Positions 1-10,805 of a DNA stretch of 64,000 nt are shown one piece after another. The notes under the pieces are model-generated. The model was not told the origin of the DNA. It searched no databases and saw only the letters and a program-made list of their open reading frames with translations. Source of the DNA: Mesostigma viride (Eukaryota > Streptophyta > Mesostigmatophyceae > Mesostigmatales > Mesostigmataceae); the NCBI GenBank assembly GCA_009746045.1, contig RPFO01000448.1:2752882-2816881 (forward strand), given 5' to 3'. How positions within the stretch are numbered: position 1 is the stretch's first letter; every line of letters begins with the position of its first letter. The position numbers and the translations under genes were made by a program.

Positions 1-110
1 CCCATCATCCATCCATTCCATCCATCCATCCATCCATCCATCCATCCATCCATCCATCCATCCATCCATCCATCCATCCATCCATCCATCCATCCATCCA
101 TCCATCCATC
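1..110. repeat. (CCAT)n tetranucleotide microsatellite
   Basis: A nearly pure run of the tetranucleotide CATC/CCAT fills the window edge and probably continues beyond it. It is followed directly by a LINE-type 3' tail. No gene is visible. Confidence 0.95.
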
Positions 111-290
111 GGGGTTAATGCTCCGTGACTCCCCAACGGGAGGACGAGTTTAATTAATTAATTTATTATGGGATGGGGGGGGTCTCTGCCCCCTAGAGCT
201 GCCAACTGTGCACACTCAAGGGTTAAAAACACTCAGGTGCTCCCTGGCTCCCCAACTGGAGCACGTGTTTAATTATAATTTCACATACAT
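111..290 (+). repeat. Two adjacent copies of the LINE-type 3' tail
   Basis: The phrase GCTCCGTGACTCCCCAACGG followed by TTAATTAATTAATTTATT is the same terminal module seen at 45366-45436 (plus) and 39750-39815 (minus). A second, more diverged copy follows at about 235-275 (CTCCCTGGCTCCCCAACTGG, then TTTAATTATAATTT). These look like 3' ends of non-LTR elements with an ATTA-type simple tail. The match is by eye. Confidence 0.6.
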
Positions 291-966
291 GCAGCCATGG
301 TTGTCCGCAGGTTCCGAATAGATATTTTGAAAAGTTTGTCAGATGGTGCATCATGGTAATATAGGGTTGAAGCGATACCATCATTATATAAGCATCGACA
401 TGTGCACACGTGACTGGAAATATGTGGCAGCTAGGTTGCTATAGCCACAGCTGTGTGCGCAGCGCGATCAAGTCCAGGTTGTTTTGGCCTCACATTGCAT
501 GGCACAAGTTTGCATCAAAGATTTGCCGTACGCATATAGGTTGAGGACAACTAAGCAACTGACCCGGCCTGGCAGAGGTAAGCTTCGGGGTCGTACACTT
601 AATGTCTATTTTGCTCCTCTTGTTTGCTCACCAACGCGATCATGTCTTACTCTCCTCTTGAGCAGTTGCAATTGCACATGTGGCCTACCTCCATCACGGT
701 GAGAGAAGGATGGGTGACTCTGCCCCAGGTTCTTGTTGTGTAGCAATCACTGGGATGAAAACACAATAATGTCCTTAAATGGTGTTATATTGCTCCGCAA
801 GCTCCCCAGGGGGACCGCATGTAATGAATCAATTAATCAATCAACAGATGAACAGATGTCAGAAATCCATAGACAGGAATCCGCAGGAATGCAGGAATCC
901 AAAAGCGGGAAGTTTTAGGCTTGGATCAAATAGACTGGATGGCAACCCGCCTGTTTCCCCCCAGGG
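291..966. other. No supportable gene (291-966)
   Basis: Only short, mutually overlapping frames without recognisable motifs occur here. I see no RNA gene or strong repeat. Confidence 0.4.
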
Positions 967-3673
967 TCACCGTACTCTGGATGACTTGAGCTTGTCAGCG
1001 ATTTTGTCCAGTGCCGCCTGGTCCATCCCATCCTTGAACCGAAAGTTGTCGGGGAGGAACTTGCCTGCTGTTGCACGCTGGTGGACCACCTCCAGCTGCA
1101 AAGGGACGATGACAGAATAAGAACAATGGTACAAGTACAAGCACACGTACAAGCGAGTTGGGGATTAAAAGGGACCAAGTTAACAGCGGACTGATTGTTT
1201 GCAAAGGTAACGCTGTACCTATACTACTGTGGTATTTCGAACTGCATTGAAAGGACATCTGATAGTAGCATGGTACCGGGAACTGGTACCAAGTACCCTA
1301 CCAGTTCCATGAATAGATCACGGCATAGACACAAGGTCTGATGCGGCAGCAAGAGCTCAAGACAGGAGCTTGTTCAGGGCCGAAATTTCCTTGGCCATTT
1401 CCTCACAATGCCACCGCTGCTTGACGAGGATGTGTATATGATGATGGGGCCCAGCGGCAAGCTCATCCCGGCCCACCTTCGTTACCTTGTTATCTCATTC
1501 TCGTCCAAGTCACCTCATTCTTTCTGGTCATCAGGACTAGCCCACCCAGCTCTTCCTCCCAACTCTTTCCCTCGTCGCGCATGCTCTAAGGCAAGAAGGC
1601 CATTGCTGGCAGTGCTTGTTTCACCCACATACATTCTCACGCTTGTGCCACCTACACGCACCGCCAAGGAAGCAACAATCGACAGAACCGGGCAGCTGCC
1701 AGGAAAGGAGCGGTAGGGACTAGGGTTCCTGTCCTTACGGCCACGGCCCCAAGCCACCAACAGGGTCCATTTTGACAGGCTATCGACTTGCACGGCAACC
1801 GCTCGTCAGGCGTTTAAATGTCATACTATTATCTATTAGGCTGTCACCCAAACATATACAGTTATCCCCGCGTTAAGTTACGATTCTAAGGTTACGGCCC
1901 CGCGTTAACTTACGACGCCCCAAATGTTGGCAGCGTGTACCTCGCCGCCCACCTTTTGCAACATATCTGGCCGCAAAAATGGACTTCGAGGGACTTTGAT
2001 GATGCAGCTGGATCGGGCTTGACGAGAGCTATCGCTTGCCGTATAAAAAGTCCGTCAGAGGAGGAGGGGGTGGGCTGCTAGCCTAAATCTACCGCTAAGG
2101 TTAAATCCCCGCGTTAAGTTACGACGCCGAGAATTTGGCGGCGATCGTAACTTAACGCGGGGATGACTGTATCCTGTTCATAAGGCCGTCACCCAAGATA
2201 GTCCTATTCGCAGGGCCATCACCCCTGACACAACAAATTTATCACTCCTGACCTGCTTCACGATGGCCTCCCTATTTGTGAGGAGATCAACGCCCACCTG
2301 CTTCAGGATGGCCTCCCTATTTGTGAGGCGATTGCCCTCACCTGCTTCAGGATGGCCTCCACCGTGCTCTCGTGGTCAAAAAAGTCACACCCGGCGTGCG
2401 CGAGCTTGCCCCCCAGGAACATGAAGTACATGGGCAGCGCTGCAAAGTGGTACCGCTCCATCATCATCCGCCCTTCCGCCATGTCGGCCTTGACCATGCT
2501 GCGGCAGTAGACAGGGAACCAAGCCGCATGCATCACAAGCATGACCAGGAAAGTTGTTTAGTACGTGTTGGCTTGACAATGCTGCCGCAAGAGAACAGGG
2601 TGTTGCGGCATAACCAGAATGAATTGCAAGCATAAACAGAATGGTCATTCAGCTCGCGCCAGCCTTGACCATGCTGCAACGATGAAGAGAAGACGGGTGA
2701 CGTCGCGAGAGCAGCCAGAAGTGAGCAGAGTGTGAGTCCAGGCGCACTAGCACACATGGCCAGAATGATCATACAGCTCATGCACACATCCCCGAAATGG
2801 TTGAGCATACCATCTTATAGTAAGCCTGTGCACACATGGCCATACCGCAAGCTCATGCCGATGACATCAGGAAAATTGCAAACTTGGGATGGCCAATATC
2901 TTGATCGATGATCACAAATACCTCAGCGACAGACCCCTGTTGCCCTGGGATGGATTCAGCGCACTCACAAATCTGCATGACATTTGAAGAAAGGCACACA
3001 TCTAGTCAACCGCTCCCATATCAACAAGTGCTCCCAATCAAGCAGCTGCTCCTGTGCTAGCAACTGCTCCTATGTTAGCAAGTGCTCCTGCCTCCATGCC
3101 AGCAATTACTCCCTCACTACCAACTGCTCCCATGCTAGCAAGTGCTCCCATGTTAGCAACTACTCTCTAGCTTTCTCTGACCCACTGACAGCTGTGTGCT
3201 GTTGTGCATCTCTTGCGAGTCCTGCTTGCTAGCTAGAATAGGCAGTGAGCGGTACCCAGCATGAAGGGAGGAATGTGATACAGTTTACGTATACACACCC
3301 CCAGCAGCCCCTTCAGCTGGGCACAGCGACCCCTCATGGGAGAGTAGCCATTGCAAAGCGTAGCCGAACATGGCTTAGGAAAACCTAGAGCAGATAAGCC
3401 ATGAGGACTAAATACAACACAAAGCTAACATACGAAACGAGACTTGTCGGGGAATGAGGAGCAATCAGGGTCGACACAATGGGACGATCATCTCAACAGG
3501 CCATTAGAGGCCCATGCAAAGTAGCTGCCACAGATCGCACCCTCACCGTGCACTAAATGTCGGTTTGGCCGCCGTGGTTGCCCCACCAGCAGCGGGCATC
3601 TCTGCCTCTTGCGCCTTTCTCCTCTCCTCCAGCAGCTGCTGCAGCTGGTAGTTGGCCTGTTGCAGCACTGATT
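967..3673 (-). CDS. Thioredoxin-fold-like protein gene, partial at 5' end, three exons visible
   Basis: Three minus-strand exons have compatible phases: 3673-3547, 2498-2342 and 1095-967. The acceptors are GGCAG, CCGCAG and TTGCAG; the donors are GTGAGG and GTGAGG. Exon 1 encodes a coiled coil (LQQANYQLQQLLEERRKAQE). Exon 2 holds a stretch resembling the second half of a thioredoxin domain: VKADMAE, then a basic/aromatic helix, then ALPMYFMFLGGKLAHAG, where thioredoxins have a cis-proline strand followed by F-x-x-G-K. Exon 3 gives a charged helix ending KLKSSRVR and a TGA stop. No CxxC active site is seen, so upstream exons carrying the N-terminal half are probably missing. Splice joins and the thioredoxin assignment are inferences. 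The end of exon 2 and the following intron start are triplicated in tandem (about 2249-2350). Confidence 0.42.
1357..1485 (-). other. Short open frame with C-terminal helix, possible alternative last exon
   Basis: On the minus strand an open stretch ends HCEEMAKEISALNKLLS followed by TGA at 1359-1357. It lies in the last intron of the thioredoxin-like model and could be an alternative terminal exon or a separate gene fragment. The upstream acceptor is unclear. Confidence 0.22.
1859..2169. mobile_element. pogo/Tc1-mariner-like MITE with TA target duplication
   Basis: The element begins CAGTTATCCCCGCGTTAAGT and ends with the inverse (ACTTAACGCGGGGATGACTG). It is flanked on both sides by TA (1857-1858 and 2170-2171). 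Inverted repeats of about 26 bp differ at one position. The CAGT start and TA duplication are typical of pogo/Tc1-mariner families. Extra copies of the CCCCGCGTTAA motif at about 1900 and 2106 make an internal hairpin (2106-2164). It has no coding capacity. Confidence 0.8.
2250..2352. repeat. Tandem triplication of a 42-46 bp segment
   Basis: The phrase CACCTGCTTCAGGATGGCCT, with TATTTGTGAGG between copies, occurs three times. It includes the donor site of the thioredoxin-like exon. Confidence 0.7.
3010..3170. repeat. Imperfect 15-bp repeat (AGCAACTGCTCC-like)
   Basis: About ten degenerate copies of a 15-bp motif of the form TGCTAGCAACTGCTC. The frame through it is an artefact of the repeat. 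Nothing else is visible in 2500-3540 apart from repeat-like intronic sequence. Confidence 0.7.
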
Positions 3674-3674
3674 C

Positions 3675-4160
3675 TGCCACACGGCATGGGCCAGACCTGC
3701 ATGCATGCCCCATGCATGAGCACGCATAATTACATGGGATCCACTAGAGTGAAAACGAATCACGTGACTCACGCATGAGCACAATGAGGCATCCCAATCG
3801 GACAAGGTACTGCCGCAACTGAAGTACCGTTTTTCTGCATCCGATTTCTGATCCTTGCACACAGCTGCCCACATGTGCTGTATCTGGTACTCCTCTCATG
3901 CCTTCTCTTCTTTGTAACAAAATAACTTCCTTTGTACTATCCTCTTTAAAACTTTCTTGGCTGCGTCGGGGGCACGCGGGACATATTAGGGCACAGCTGA
4001 GCAGTGACAACTACACAGCAGTTGGTACAGCTACATAGCAGATGGTACAGCTACGTAGCAGGTGTGCATGAGCAGTGGTGTATGGCAGATGGAAGATGCA
4101 TGGGACTTTGGAGGAGAAGGCAAAGCAGGCTCGAGGGCGACTAGCACTTATCCATTATCG
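3675..4160. other. Unassigned intergenic sequence
   Basis: No convincing exon. Short repeats of the type ACAGCTACATAGCAGATGGT occur at 4009-4065. Confidence 0.4.
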
Positions 4161-4164
4161 ATCA

Positions 4165-4578
4165 ATAGCAATCTCGAGCAATAATAACAAGTAGAGGGTG
4201 ATGGACCCACTCGAGCAATAATAACAAGTAGAGGGTGATAGACCCACTTTGTTAATAATAACAAGTAGAGGGCGATGGACCCACTCGAGCAATAATAACA
4301 AGCAGAGGGTGATGGACCCACTCGAGCAATAATAACAAGCAGAGGGTGATGGACCCACTCGAGCAATAATAACAAGTAGAGGGAGATGGACCCATTCGAG
4401 CAATAACACAGAGTAGAGGGTGATGGACCCACTCGAACAATAAGACCAAGTAGAGGGTGATGGACCCACTCGAGCAATCAGAACAAGTAGAGGGTGATGG
4501 ACCCACTCGAGCAATCAGAGCAAGTAGAGGAGATGGACCCACTCGAGCAATAAGACCAAGTAGAGGGTGATGGACACA
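4165..4578. repeat. 37-bp minisatellite, about 11 copies
   Basis: The unit contains ACTCGAGCAATAATAACAAG followed by TAGAGGGTGATGGACCC (37 bp). Copies vary by a few substitutions and short indels. All long minus-strand frames here are repeat translations. Confidence 0.93.
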
Positions 4579-4984
4579 TTCTTTGAACCAGTTTCTTCTA
4601 TACGTGAATGCGGGAACAAGAGGCCATGAGCGGCTTATAGGTCGCAGTGTTTACTCGTAGCTGTTTGGCTAGAGCTTTTGTGATTAGTAGATGCAATATA
4701 GTGCATGGTTGAAAAATGAATTAAATAAAATGTGCGTTCCGCGCTTGGGTTGATTATACCCGGGCGGAACGGGGCGTGAGGTGCAGTGCCCCTGAAAAGA
4801 ACAACCTACGCATTATTTAATACTAGCCGTGCAGATTCGGGATATTCTACCCCCGGTCTGTACGGTTAGCGTCTTACTAGCATCCACTAAACATAAGGGT
4901 TTAATGACGTCAGTTAGCTAGGGATAAGGGAGGTTTTGCGACTAAAGCCGCTCTGGCTGGTTTTGTCGGCCTCTTTCTTTGCTC
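4579..4984 (+). repeat. Long direct repeat X, copy 1
   Basis: The sequence from TTCTTTGAAC to CTCTTTCTTTGCTC is repeated almost identically at 5954-6364. It includes GTGCGTTCCGCGCTTGGGTT and TTTAATGACGTCAGTTAGC. Differences are a few single-base changes and short indels. Coding potential is not evident, and it could be part of an uncharacterised mobile element. Confidence 0.9.
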
Positions 4985-5819
4985 GTTGTCGTTGCGGCGG
5001 CAGCCGCAGCTATGGGTGCTGCGGAGCAAAATCCCAAAAGCACTGGTTGCACTGGCCACTTGGCCAGTGGTGAGACTTCCAGTTGTTAACCGGCCAGGCG
5101 TAGTTCCTCGCCCGGTTAACTAAAAGAAAAGAAAAAGATTACCTCCGGTCCGCACCTTTTCCCCAGCTTGGGGTCTTTGGTGGGCCGGATGCCGTGACAG
5201 GTGCTCAACTGTCGCTTGGTCGGCCCAGTGCGCGAGCTGGTGCTCCGTACCTGGGGATGCTTGCACCCCGGGTTGGAGCCGGATGGCTGGCACTGGCGAC
5301 CCGTGTCTCGGTCCGCGGCCTGCGGCTTTTTCTTCGGAAATTGCTGCTGGCCAGCAAACTTTGCAATTGCCTTCCGCCGAGGGGGGGGTGGTTGGGGCTG
5401 GGGACGGCGATGGGAAAAGCGTCTAAGCTAGAAATTTTTTCCCCACACATAGAAACCTCGGGGGGAATGCGGTCTTGGCTGAACGGACTCTCGTTCAGCC
5501 AGGTGCCTGGGGCTGTGGCCTCGGGCATCCGGGCTGGCGGGGCCTGGGCTAGGTCCACGTTTTTTCTCGAAGCACCCCGGGTCTATGGGGAGACGGCCAT
5601 AGCGGTACCGACTCGGGGCCCCGAGAGGGGTCATGATAGGCTGGCCGTGCGCAATCGCAGTGCAAATGCGCTGGGCCTTTTTGGGCCTGGCCATGCATCC
5701 ACAGCCGCCGGGCACACGCCTCCCGATGTGGGGGGCTCCCGTTTTGCGGCAGGGCGGTCACTTGTGACAACGAGCAAGGTGGAGTGCGGCTTCAAGGGAA
5801 AGCCAGGGCGGGGGTGATT
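4985..5819. other. GC-rich spacer between X copies
   Basis: This block is clearly more GC-rich than its flanks and holds one open frame (5194-5817, plus) with no recognisable motif, overlapped by equally long frames on the other strand. I see no coding signature. The paired GTTAACCGGCCAGG and CCCGGTTAAC near 5086-5120 form a small inverted repeat. Confidence 0.4.
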
Positions 5820-5947
5820 GGGCAACGTACTTCATGAAGGGCCTTGAACGGCGTGCCTCCGGGCATGTCAATTAGTGTCACATGTATGCTTCCACTTATT
5901 GTTTTAATGAAGATGCTGGTTTTTGTGGGAGCTACGTGGGACATGAA
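5820..5947 (+). repeat. Direct repeat Y, copy 1 (128 bp)
   Basis: GGGCAACGTACTTCATGAAG through GGGACATGAA is repeated without visible change at 6399-6526. It adjoins copy 2 of repeat X, giving the order X-spacer-Y-X-Y. Confidence 0.93.
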
Positions 5948-5953
5948 TCGGGG

Positions 5954-6364
5954 TTCTTTGAACGGAGTTTCTTCTATACGTGAATGCGGGAACAAGAGGC
6001 CGCTGGATGAGCGGCTTATAGGTCGCAGTGTTTACTCGTAGCTGTTTGGCTAGAGCTTTTGTGATTAGTAGATGCAATATAGTGCATGGTTGAAAAATGA
6101 ATTAAATAAAATGTGCGTTCCGCGCTTGGGTTGATTATACCCGGGCGGAACGGGGCGTGAGGTGCAGTGCCCCTGAAAAGAACAACCTACGCATTATTTA
6201 ATACTAGCCGTGCAGATTCGGGATATTCTACCCCGGTCTGTACGGTTAGCGTCTTACTAGCATCCACTAAACATAAGGGTTTAATGACGTCAGTTAGCTA
6301 GGGATAAGGGAGGTTTTGCGACTAAAAGCCGCTCTGGCTGGTTTTGTCGGCCTCTTTCTTTGCT
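5954..6364 (+). repeat. Long direct repeat X, copy 2
   Basis: Near-identical to 4579-4984 and followed by a short CCCACCCACC linker and the second Y copy. Confidence 0.9.
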
Positions 6365-6398
6365 CCCCACCCACCCACCCTTGTCTTGGTTGCCTCTA

Positions 6399-6526
6399 GG
6401 GCAACGTACTTCATGAAGGGCCTTGAACGGCGTGCCTCCGGGCATGTCAATTAGTGTCACATGTATGCTTCCACTTATTGTTTTAATGAAGATGCTGGTT
6501 TTTGTGGGAGCTACGTGGGACATGAA
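6399..6526 (+). repeat. Direct repeat Y, copy 2 (128 bp)
   Basis: Identical by eye to 5820-5947. Confidence 0.93.
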
Positions 6527-6779
6527 ATGTTATTTGGGAGGACAAGAAAGTTGGTTTTTGAGGTGTGTGTATCTTACGGTTTTGCGATGGAGGAAACCTC
6601 TAACAATCCTGATGCTCTCGTGATCGTGTTTTGTTTATGTGATATCTGTCAAGGCAGAAAGGAGAGGAGTCGCCCGTTGCTGAGAAGCTGAGGACAACTG
6701 TACTGGAAAGGTATGTGGACAAGGACAACTGTGGGTGTGGGGGGAACAGCTTGGTGGACACTTTCTGACTGGTCCGTAA

Positions 6780-8480
6780 GGCCTCTACCCGAAGGGGGTT
6801 GTGAGCCAACGGCCGTTGGAATTGGAAAAACATTATCATATGCTTTTTATTCGTTTGATAGGGTGGCAAGCAGCCAGGATGTGTCTTTCATGCAGCTTAG
6901 TGGTGGCTATTACCATTTTTCTTCCAAGAAAGGCCTCCAAAAAATCTAGCTGAGCATAAACATGGGCTTCACTGGTTCGTAAGGCATCCACCCTTCCCAG
7001 AGGGGGTTGTGAGCCAACGGCCGTTGGAATTGGAAAAACATTATCATGTGCATTTCATTCGTTTCATTGGGTGGCAATAAGGCAGGATGTGTCTTTCATG
7101 CAGCTTAGTGATGGCTATTTACCATTTTTCTTCCAAGAAAGGCCTCCAAAAATCTAGCTGAGCATAAAGATGTGGTTGAATGGTTCGTAAGGCATCCACC
7201 CTTCCCAGAGGGGGTTGTGAGCCAACGGCCGTTGGACATGTGCATTTCATTCCTTTGAGTGGGTTGGCAATCAGCCAGGATGTATCTTTCATTCAGCTTT
7301 GTGGTGGCTATTACCATTTTTCTTCCAAGAAAGGCCTCCAAAAATCTAGCTGAGCATAAAGATGTGGTTGAATGGTTCATAAGGCATCCACCCTTCCCAC
7401 AGGGGGTTGTGAGCAAACGGCCGTTGGAATTGGAAAAACAATAAAATGTGCATTTCATTCGTTTCATTTGGTGGCAATAATGCAGGATGTGTCTTTCATG
7501 CAGCTTAGTGATTGTTATTACCATTTTTCTTCCAAGAAAGGCCTCCAAAAATCTAGCTGAGCATAAAGATGTGGTTGAATGGTTCGTAAGGCATCCACCC
7601 TTCCCACAGGGGGGTTGTGAGCCAACGGCCGTTGGACTCGAAAAACATTACCATGTGCATTTCATTCGTTTAATTGGGTGGCAATAAGGCAGGATGTGTC
7701 TTTTATGCAGCTTAGTGGTGGCTATTTACCATTTTTCTCCTAGAAAGGCCTCCAAAAAATCTAGCTGAGCATAAAGATGGGGCTTGACTGGTTCGTAAGG
7801 CATCCACCCTTCCCACAGGGGGGTTGTGAGCCAACGGCCGTTGGAATTGGAAAAACATTATCATGTGCATTTCATTCTTTTCATTTGGTGGCAGTAAGGC
7901 AGGATGTGTCTTTCATGCAGCTTAGTGATGGTTATTACCATGTGCCTTCCAAGAAAGGCCTCCAAAAATCTAGCTGAGCATAAAGATGTGGTTGGATGGT
8001 TCGTAAGGCATCCACCCTTCCCACAGGGGGTTGTGAGCCAACGGCCGTTAGACTTGAAAAACATTACCATGTGCATTTCATTCGTTTCATTTGGTGGCAG
8101 TAAGGCAGGATGTGTCTTTTATGCAGCTTAGTGGTGGCTATTTACCATTTTTCTCCTAGAAAGGCCTCCAAAAAATCTAGCTGAGCATAAAGATGGGGCT
8201 TGACTGGTTCGTAAGGCATCCACCCTTCCCACAGGGGGTTGTGAGCCAACGGCCGTTGGAATTGGAAAAACATTATCATGTGCATTTCATTCTTTTCATT
8301 TGGTGGCAGTAAGGCAGGATCTGTCTTTCATGCAGCTTAGTAATGGTTATTACCATGTGCCTTCCAAGAAAGGCCTCCAAAAATCTAGCTGAGCATAAAG
8401 ATGTGGTTGAATGGTTCGTAAGGCATCCACCCTTCCCACAGGGGGGTTGTGAGCCAACGGCCGTTAGACTTGAAAAACAT
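6780..8480 (+). repeat. 208-bp satellite, about 8.5 units, each with the CCAACGGCCGTTGG palindrome
   Basis: The palindrome recurs at 6806, 7014, 7222, 7414 (mutated), 7622, 7831, 8038, 8246 and 8454, a period of 207-209 bp apart from one 192-bp unit that lacks part of the A-rich segment. Units share CATTTCATTCGTTTCATTTG, TTCCAAGAAAGGCCTCC and TAGCTGAGCATAAAGATG. The period is not a multiple of three, so the open frames across it are not real genes. It ends about 40 bp before the ATG at 8522. Confidence 0.95.
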
Positions 8481-8521
8481 TACTTACGTATTACGCACGT
8501 GCCAATTGGCGCAGGGGAGGG

Positions 8522-9391
8522 ATGGCGGAGACGGGCGAGCTGGAATCTTCGACCCGCGCTGCGATTGCCTGCGTGGCAGCAAACGTACTTAACCGGGCTC
8601 GCGAGATCCACGGATGGGTACGGCAGCACGAGAAGCGCCTGGGTCGCCAGTTTGCGGTTTTGGTCGTGTATGACTCGTTCGCCTCAGTAGGACGACAGAT
8701 TAATCTCCAGTTGCTGGACATGTACTTCGCCTTGGCTGGCGGATTCTACAAGCCCACGCCGGCGGATCGGGTTCCACTCAATCGAGACGTCGAGTTTCGA
8801 CTTCTGGTGTCGTATGTCGGAAAGGTTGGGTGGGACCAGTGGGAGAAAGACCAGTGGGGGAAATTTCCAGACGCGAGTGAGGCGCAGCCGAGATTGACCG
8901 TATCGGCGAGAGTAGAGGGGGGGGGTTTGAAGGTTTCCATTTTACATTCGGGAATTCCGAGTACGTGAAATTGACGTTTTCACGGATGATCGTTCTCCCG
9001 GGGGTGGGAGGGCCGATGCTCGGCTCGCTTCCAAAGTGTTGCTCGAATCAGGCGTGCTCTGTGATGGAGGGTGTCCACCGCAAGTGCGGGGGTTGTCGAG
9101 ACGTCCGGTATTGTGCTGCCGAATGCCAGCGTGCGGACTGGGAGGAACACAAGAAGTGGTGTACCAAGTATCGTGAGGCGAGAAAGTCTCTCAGCACTAT
9201 GCACGGCGACGTTACAGACAGCTGGTCTGGTGTCAATTTGGCCGGACTTGTAATTCGGATGGGGGGTGAAGTGCATTTCAAGTTCAAAGGTGAAATGTTC
9301 AAGGTTTTTTGATGGGACTGAATCGTACCCAAGGGCGATTTGTGAGGCGATGTCCGCGCTGGGGGAACAGTACCCCTGTTCGACTGCGTGA
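8522..9391 (+). CDS. MYND zinc-finger protein, reading frame interrupted twice at homopolymers
   Basis: An ATG at 8522 opens a frame to 8968 (alpha-helical, unrecognised). A second frame, whose first ATG is at 8986, carries a MYND finger at about 9040-9170: C-C-x5-C, CGGCRDVRYCAAECQRADW, then E-H-x3-WC. The two frames join if the run of nine Gs at 8917-8925 had ten. The second frame stops at 9310-9312 after a run of six Ts; with five Ts it would continue 26 codons to 9391, giving a C-terminus (AICEAMSALGEQYPC) similar to that of the gene ending at 11409 (AVREVMYALGQEYKF). MYND fingers mediate protein-protein contacts. Both joins are inferences; they could be assembly errors or real decay. Confidence 0.6.
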
Positions 9392-9440
9392 GGGGAATGG
9401 ATTCTGCGACTGAAGGCATTTTGGGTGTGATTTTCTTGCG

Positions 9441-9666
9441 CCAACGGCCGTTGGAACTTGCAAATTAGCGTTTGATTTTCTTCGCACCCGGAAGTAGGGT
9501 GTGGTTTGCCACGTGGCACCATGGATGTAATTAATAAATGCATAATAAAACATTTTTCGTGCGCCAACGGCCGTTGGAGACTGAAAACTAGTGTGTGCTT
9601 TGTGCGCGTAATAAATCTTAAAATTCTTGTTGTTTTTTCAAGCCAACGGCCGTTGACGGTGAGAAA
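9441..9666 (+). promoter_or_regulatory. Intergenic module: three palindromes plus a G-box
   Basis: CCAACGGCCGTTGG-type palindromes lie at 9441, 9564 and 9653. A 12-bp G-box palindrome TGCCACGTGGCA (9507-9518) is followed by ATGGATGTAATTAATAAATG. The same ordered module recurs at 11434-11625 before the next gene. TGTAA is the usual green-algal poly(A) signal, so part of this may be the 3' end of the MYND gene and part the promoter of the next. Confidence 0.5.
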
Positions 9667-9715
9667 TGTATATCAAACGGTGTCGGTGGGTTGCAGATGA
9701 CGTTCTACAGGACGG

Positions 9716-10805
9716 AGTTAGGTTAATATTGTGCGGAAACCTTTTTGCCACTTGGGCTACTCAGGTTCCGCACAATATTACCGGCGATAACCACTCGCCG
9801 GACACTCAAGTTCACGACGTCGTGAACTTGAGTGTCCGGCGAGTGGTTATCGCCGGTAATATTGTGCGGAACCTGAGTAGCCCAAGTGGCAAAAAGGTTT
9901 CCGCACAATATTAACCTAACTAAAACCTAGCCTCTTGGGGCGAGGACGAATCACTAGGCTCGGAACACCCGTATGCATGAATATGATCGAATATAAGCAT
10001 CTCGTTGGTGCAAATATCGATATGAATATGATCGAATATGAGCATCTCCTTGGTGCGCATATGATTAGAGCCGGGTGCCAAATCGGAACGAATTATTCCC
10101 CCAAATAATCCGCTTCCGAGTGGATTCGAACCTGCGCCCCGCAAGGATCCAGGTCTTAGTTAGGTTAATATTGTGCGGAAACCTTTTTGCCACTTGGGCT
10201 ACTCAGGTTCCGCACAATATTACCGGCGATAACCACTCGCCGGACACTCAAGTTCACGACGTCGTGAACTTGAGTGTCCGGCGAGTGGTTATCGCCGGTA
10301 ATATTGTGCGGAACCTGAGTAGCCCAAGTGGCAAAAAGGTTTCCGCACAATATTAACCTAACTAAGACCTGGATCCTTGCGGGGCGCAGGTTCGAATCCA
10401 CTCGGAAGCGGATTATTTGGGGGAATAACTCGTTCCGATTTGGCACCCGGCTCTAATCATATGCGCACCAAGGAGATGCTCATATTCGATCATATTCATA
10501 TCGATATTTGCACCAACGAGATGCTTATATTCGATCATATTCATGCATACGGGTGTTCCGAGCCTAGTGATTCGTCCTCGCCCCAAGAGGCTAGGTTTTA
10601 GTTAGGTTAATATTGTGCGGAAACCTTTTTGCCACTTGGGCTACTCAGGTTCCGCACAATATTACCGGCGATAACCACTCGCCGGACACTCAAGTTCACG
10701 ACGTCGTGAACTTGAGTGTCCGGCGAGTGGTTATCGCCGGTAATATTGTGCGGAACCTGAGTAGCCCAAGTGGCAAAAAGGTTTCCGCACAATATTAACC
10801 TAACT
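9716..10805. mobile_element. Nested palindromic foldback element P-M-P-M'-P with 5-bp target duplication
   Basis: Ends are AGTTAGGTTAATATTGTGCG and its inverse. Flanks carry GACGG at 9711-9715 and 10806-10810. It contains three copies of a perfect 206-bp palindrome P (9716-9921, 10158-10363, 10600-10805) separated by a 236-bp segment M (9922-10157) and its inverted copy M' (10364-10599), which differ at one base by eye. The whole is therefore one large palindrome made of palindromes. All internal frames are mirror translations and no transposase is seen, so it is non-autonomous. The family is not recognised. Confidence 0.9.
10320..10399 (+). other. tRNA-like A-box and B-box inside the palindromic element
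   Basis: TAGCCCAAGTGG (10320-10331) resembles a pol III A box and GGTTCGAATCC (10389-10399) matches the B box exactly. The mirror copy gives GGATTCGAACC at 10122-10132 on the other strand. Stems around the T-loop do not pair well, so this is not a working tRNA. It may be a tRNA-derived pol III promoter. Confidence 0.35.

Noticed and set aside
5194-5817. 207-codon frame in the GC-rich spacer
   Set aside because: No motif, and overlapping frames of comparable length exist on the opposite strand, as expected from high GC.
4985-5820. LTR retrotransposon with X repeats as LTRs
   Set aside because: No gag-pol, primer-binding site or polypurine tract was seen between the copies and the Y blocks break the expected symmetry.
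7105-7548. 147-codon minus-strand frame across the 208-bp satellite
   Set aside because: Satellite period is not divisible by three and the frame arises from repeat units.
9723-10798. Repeated 61-93 codon frames (CGNLFATWATQVPHNITGDN...) on both strands
   Set aside because: The same peptide appears on both strands because the DNA is palindromic; no codon bias or homology supports coding.
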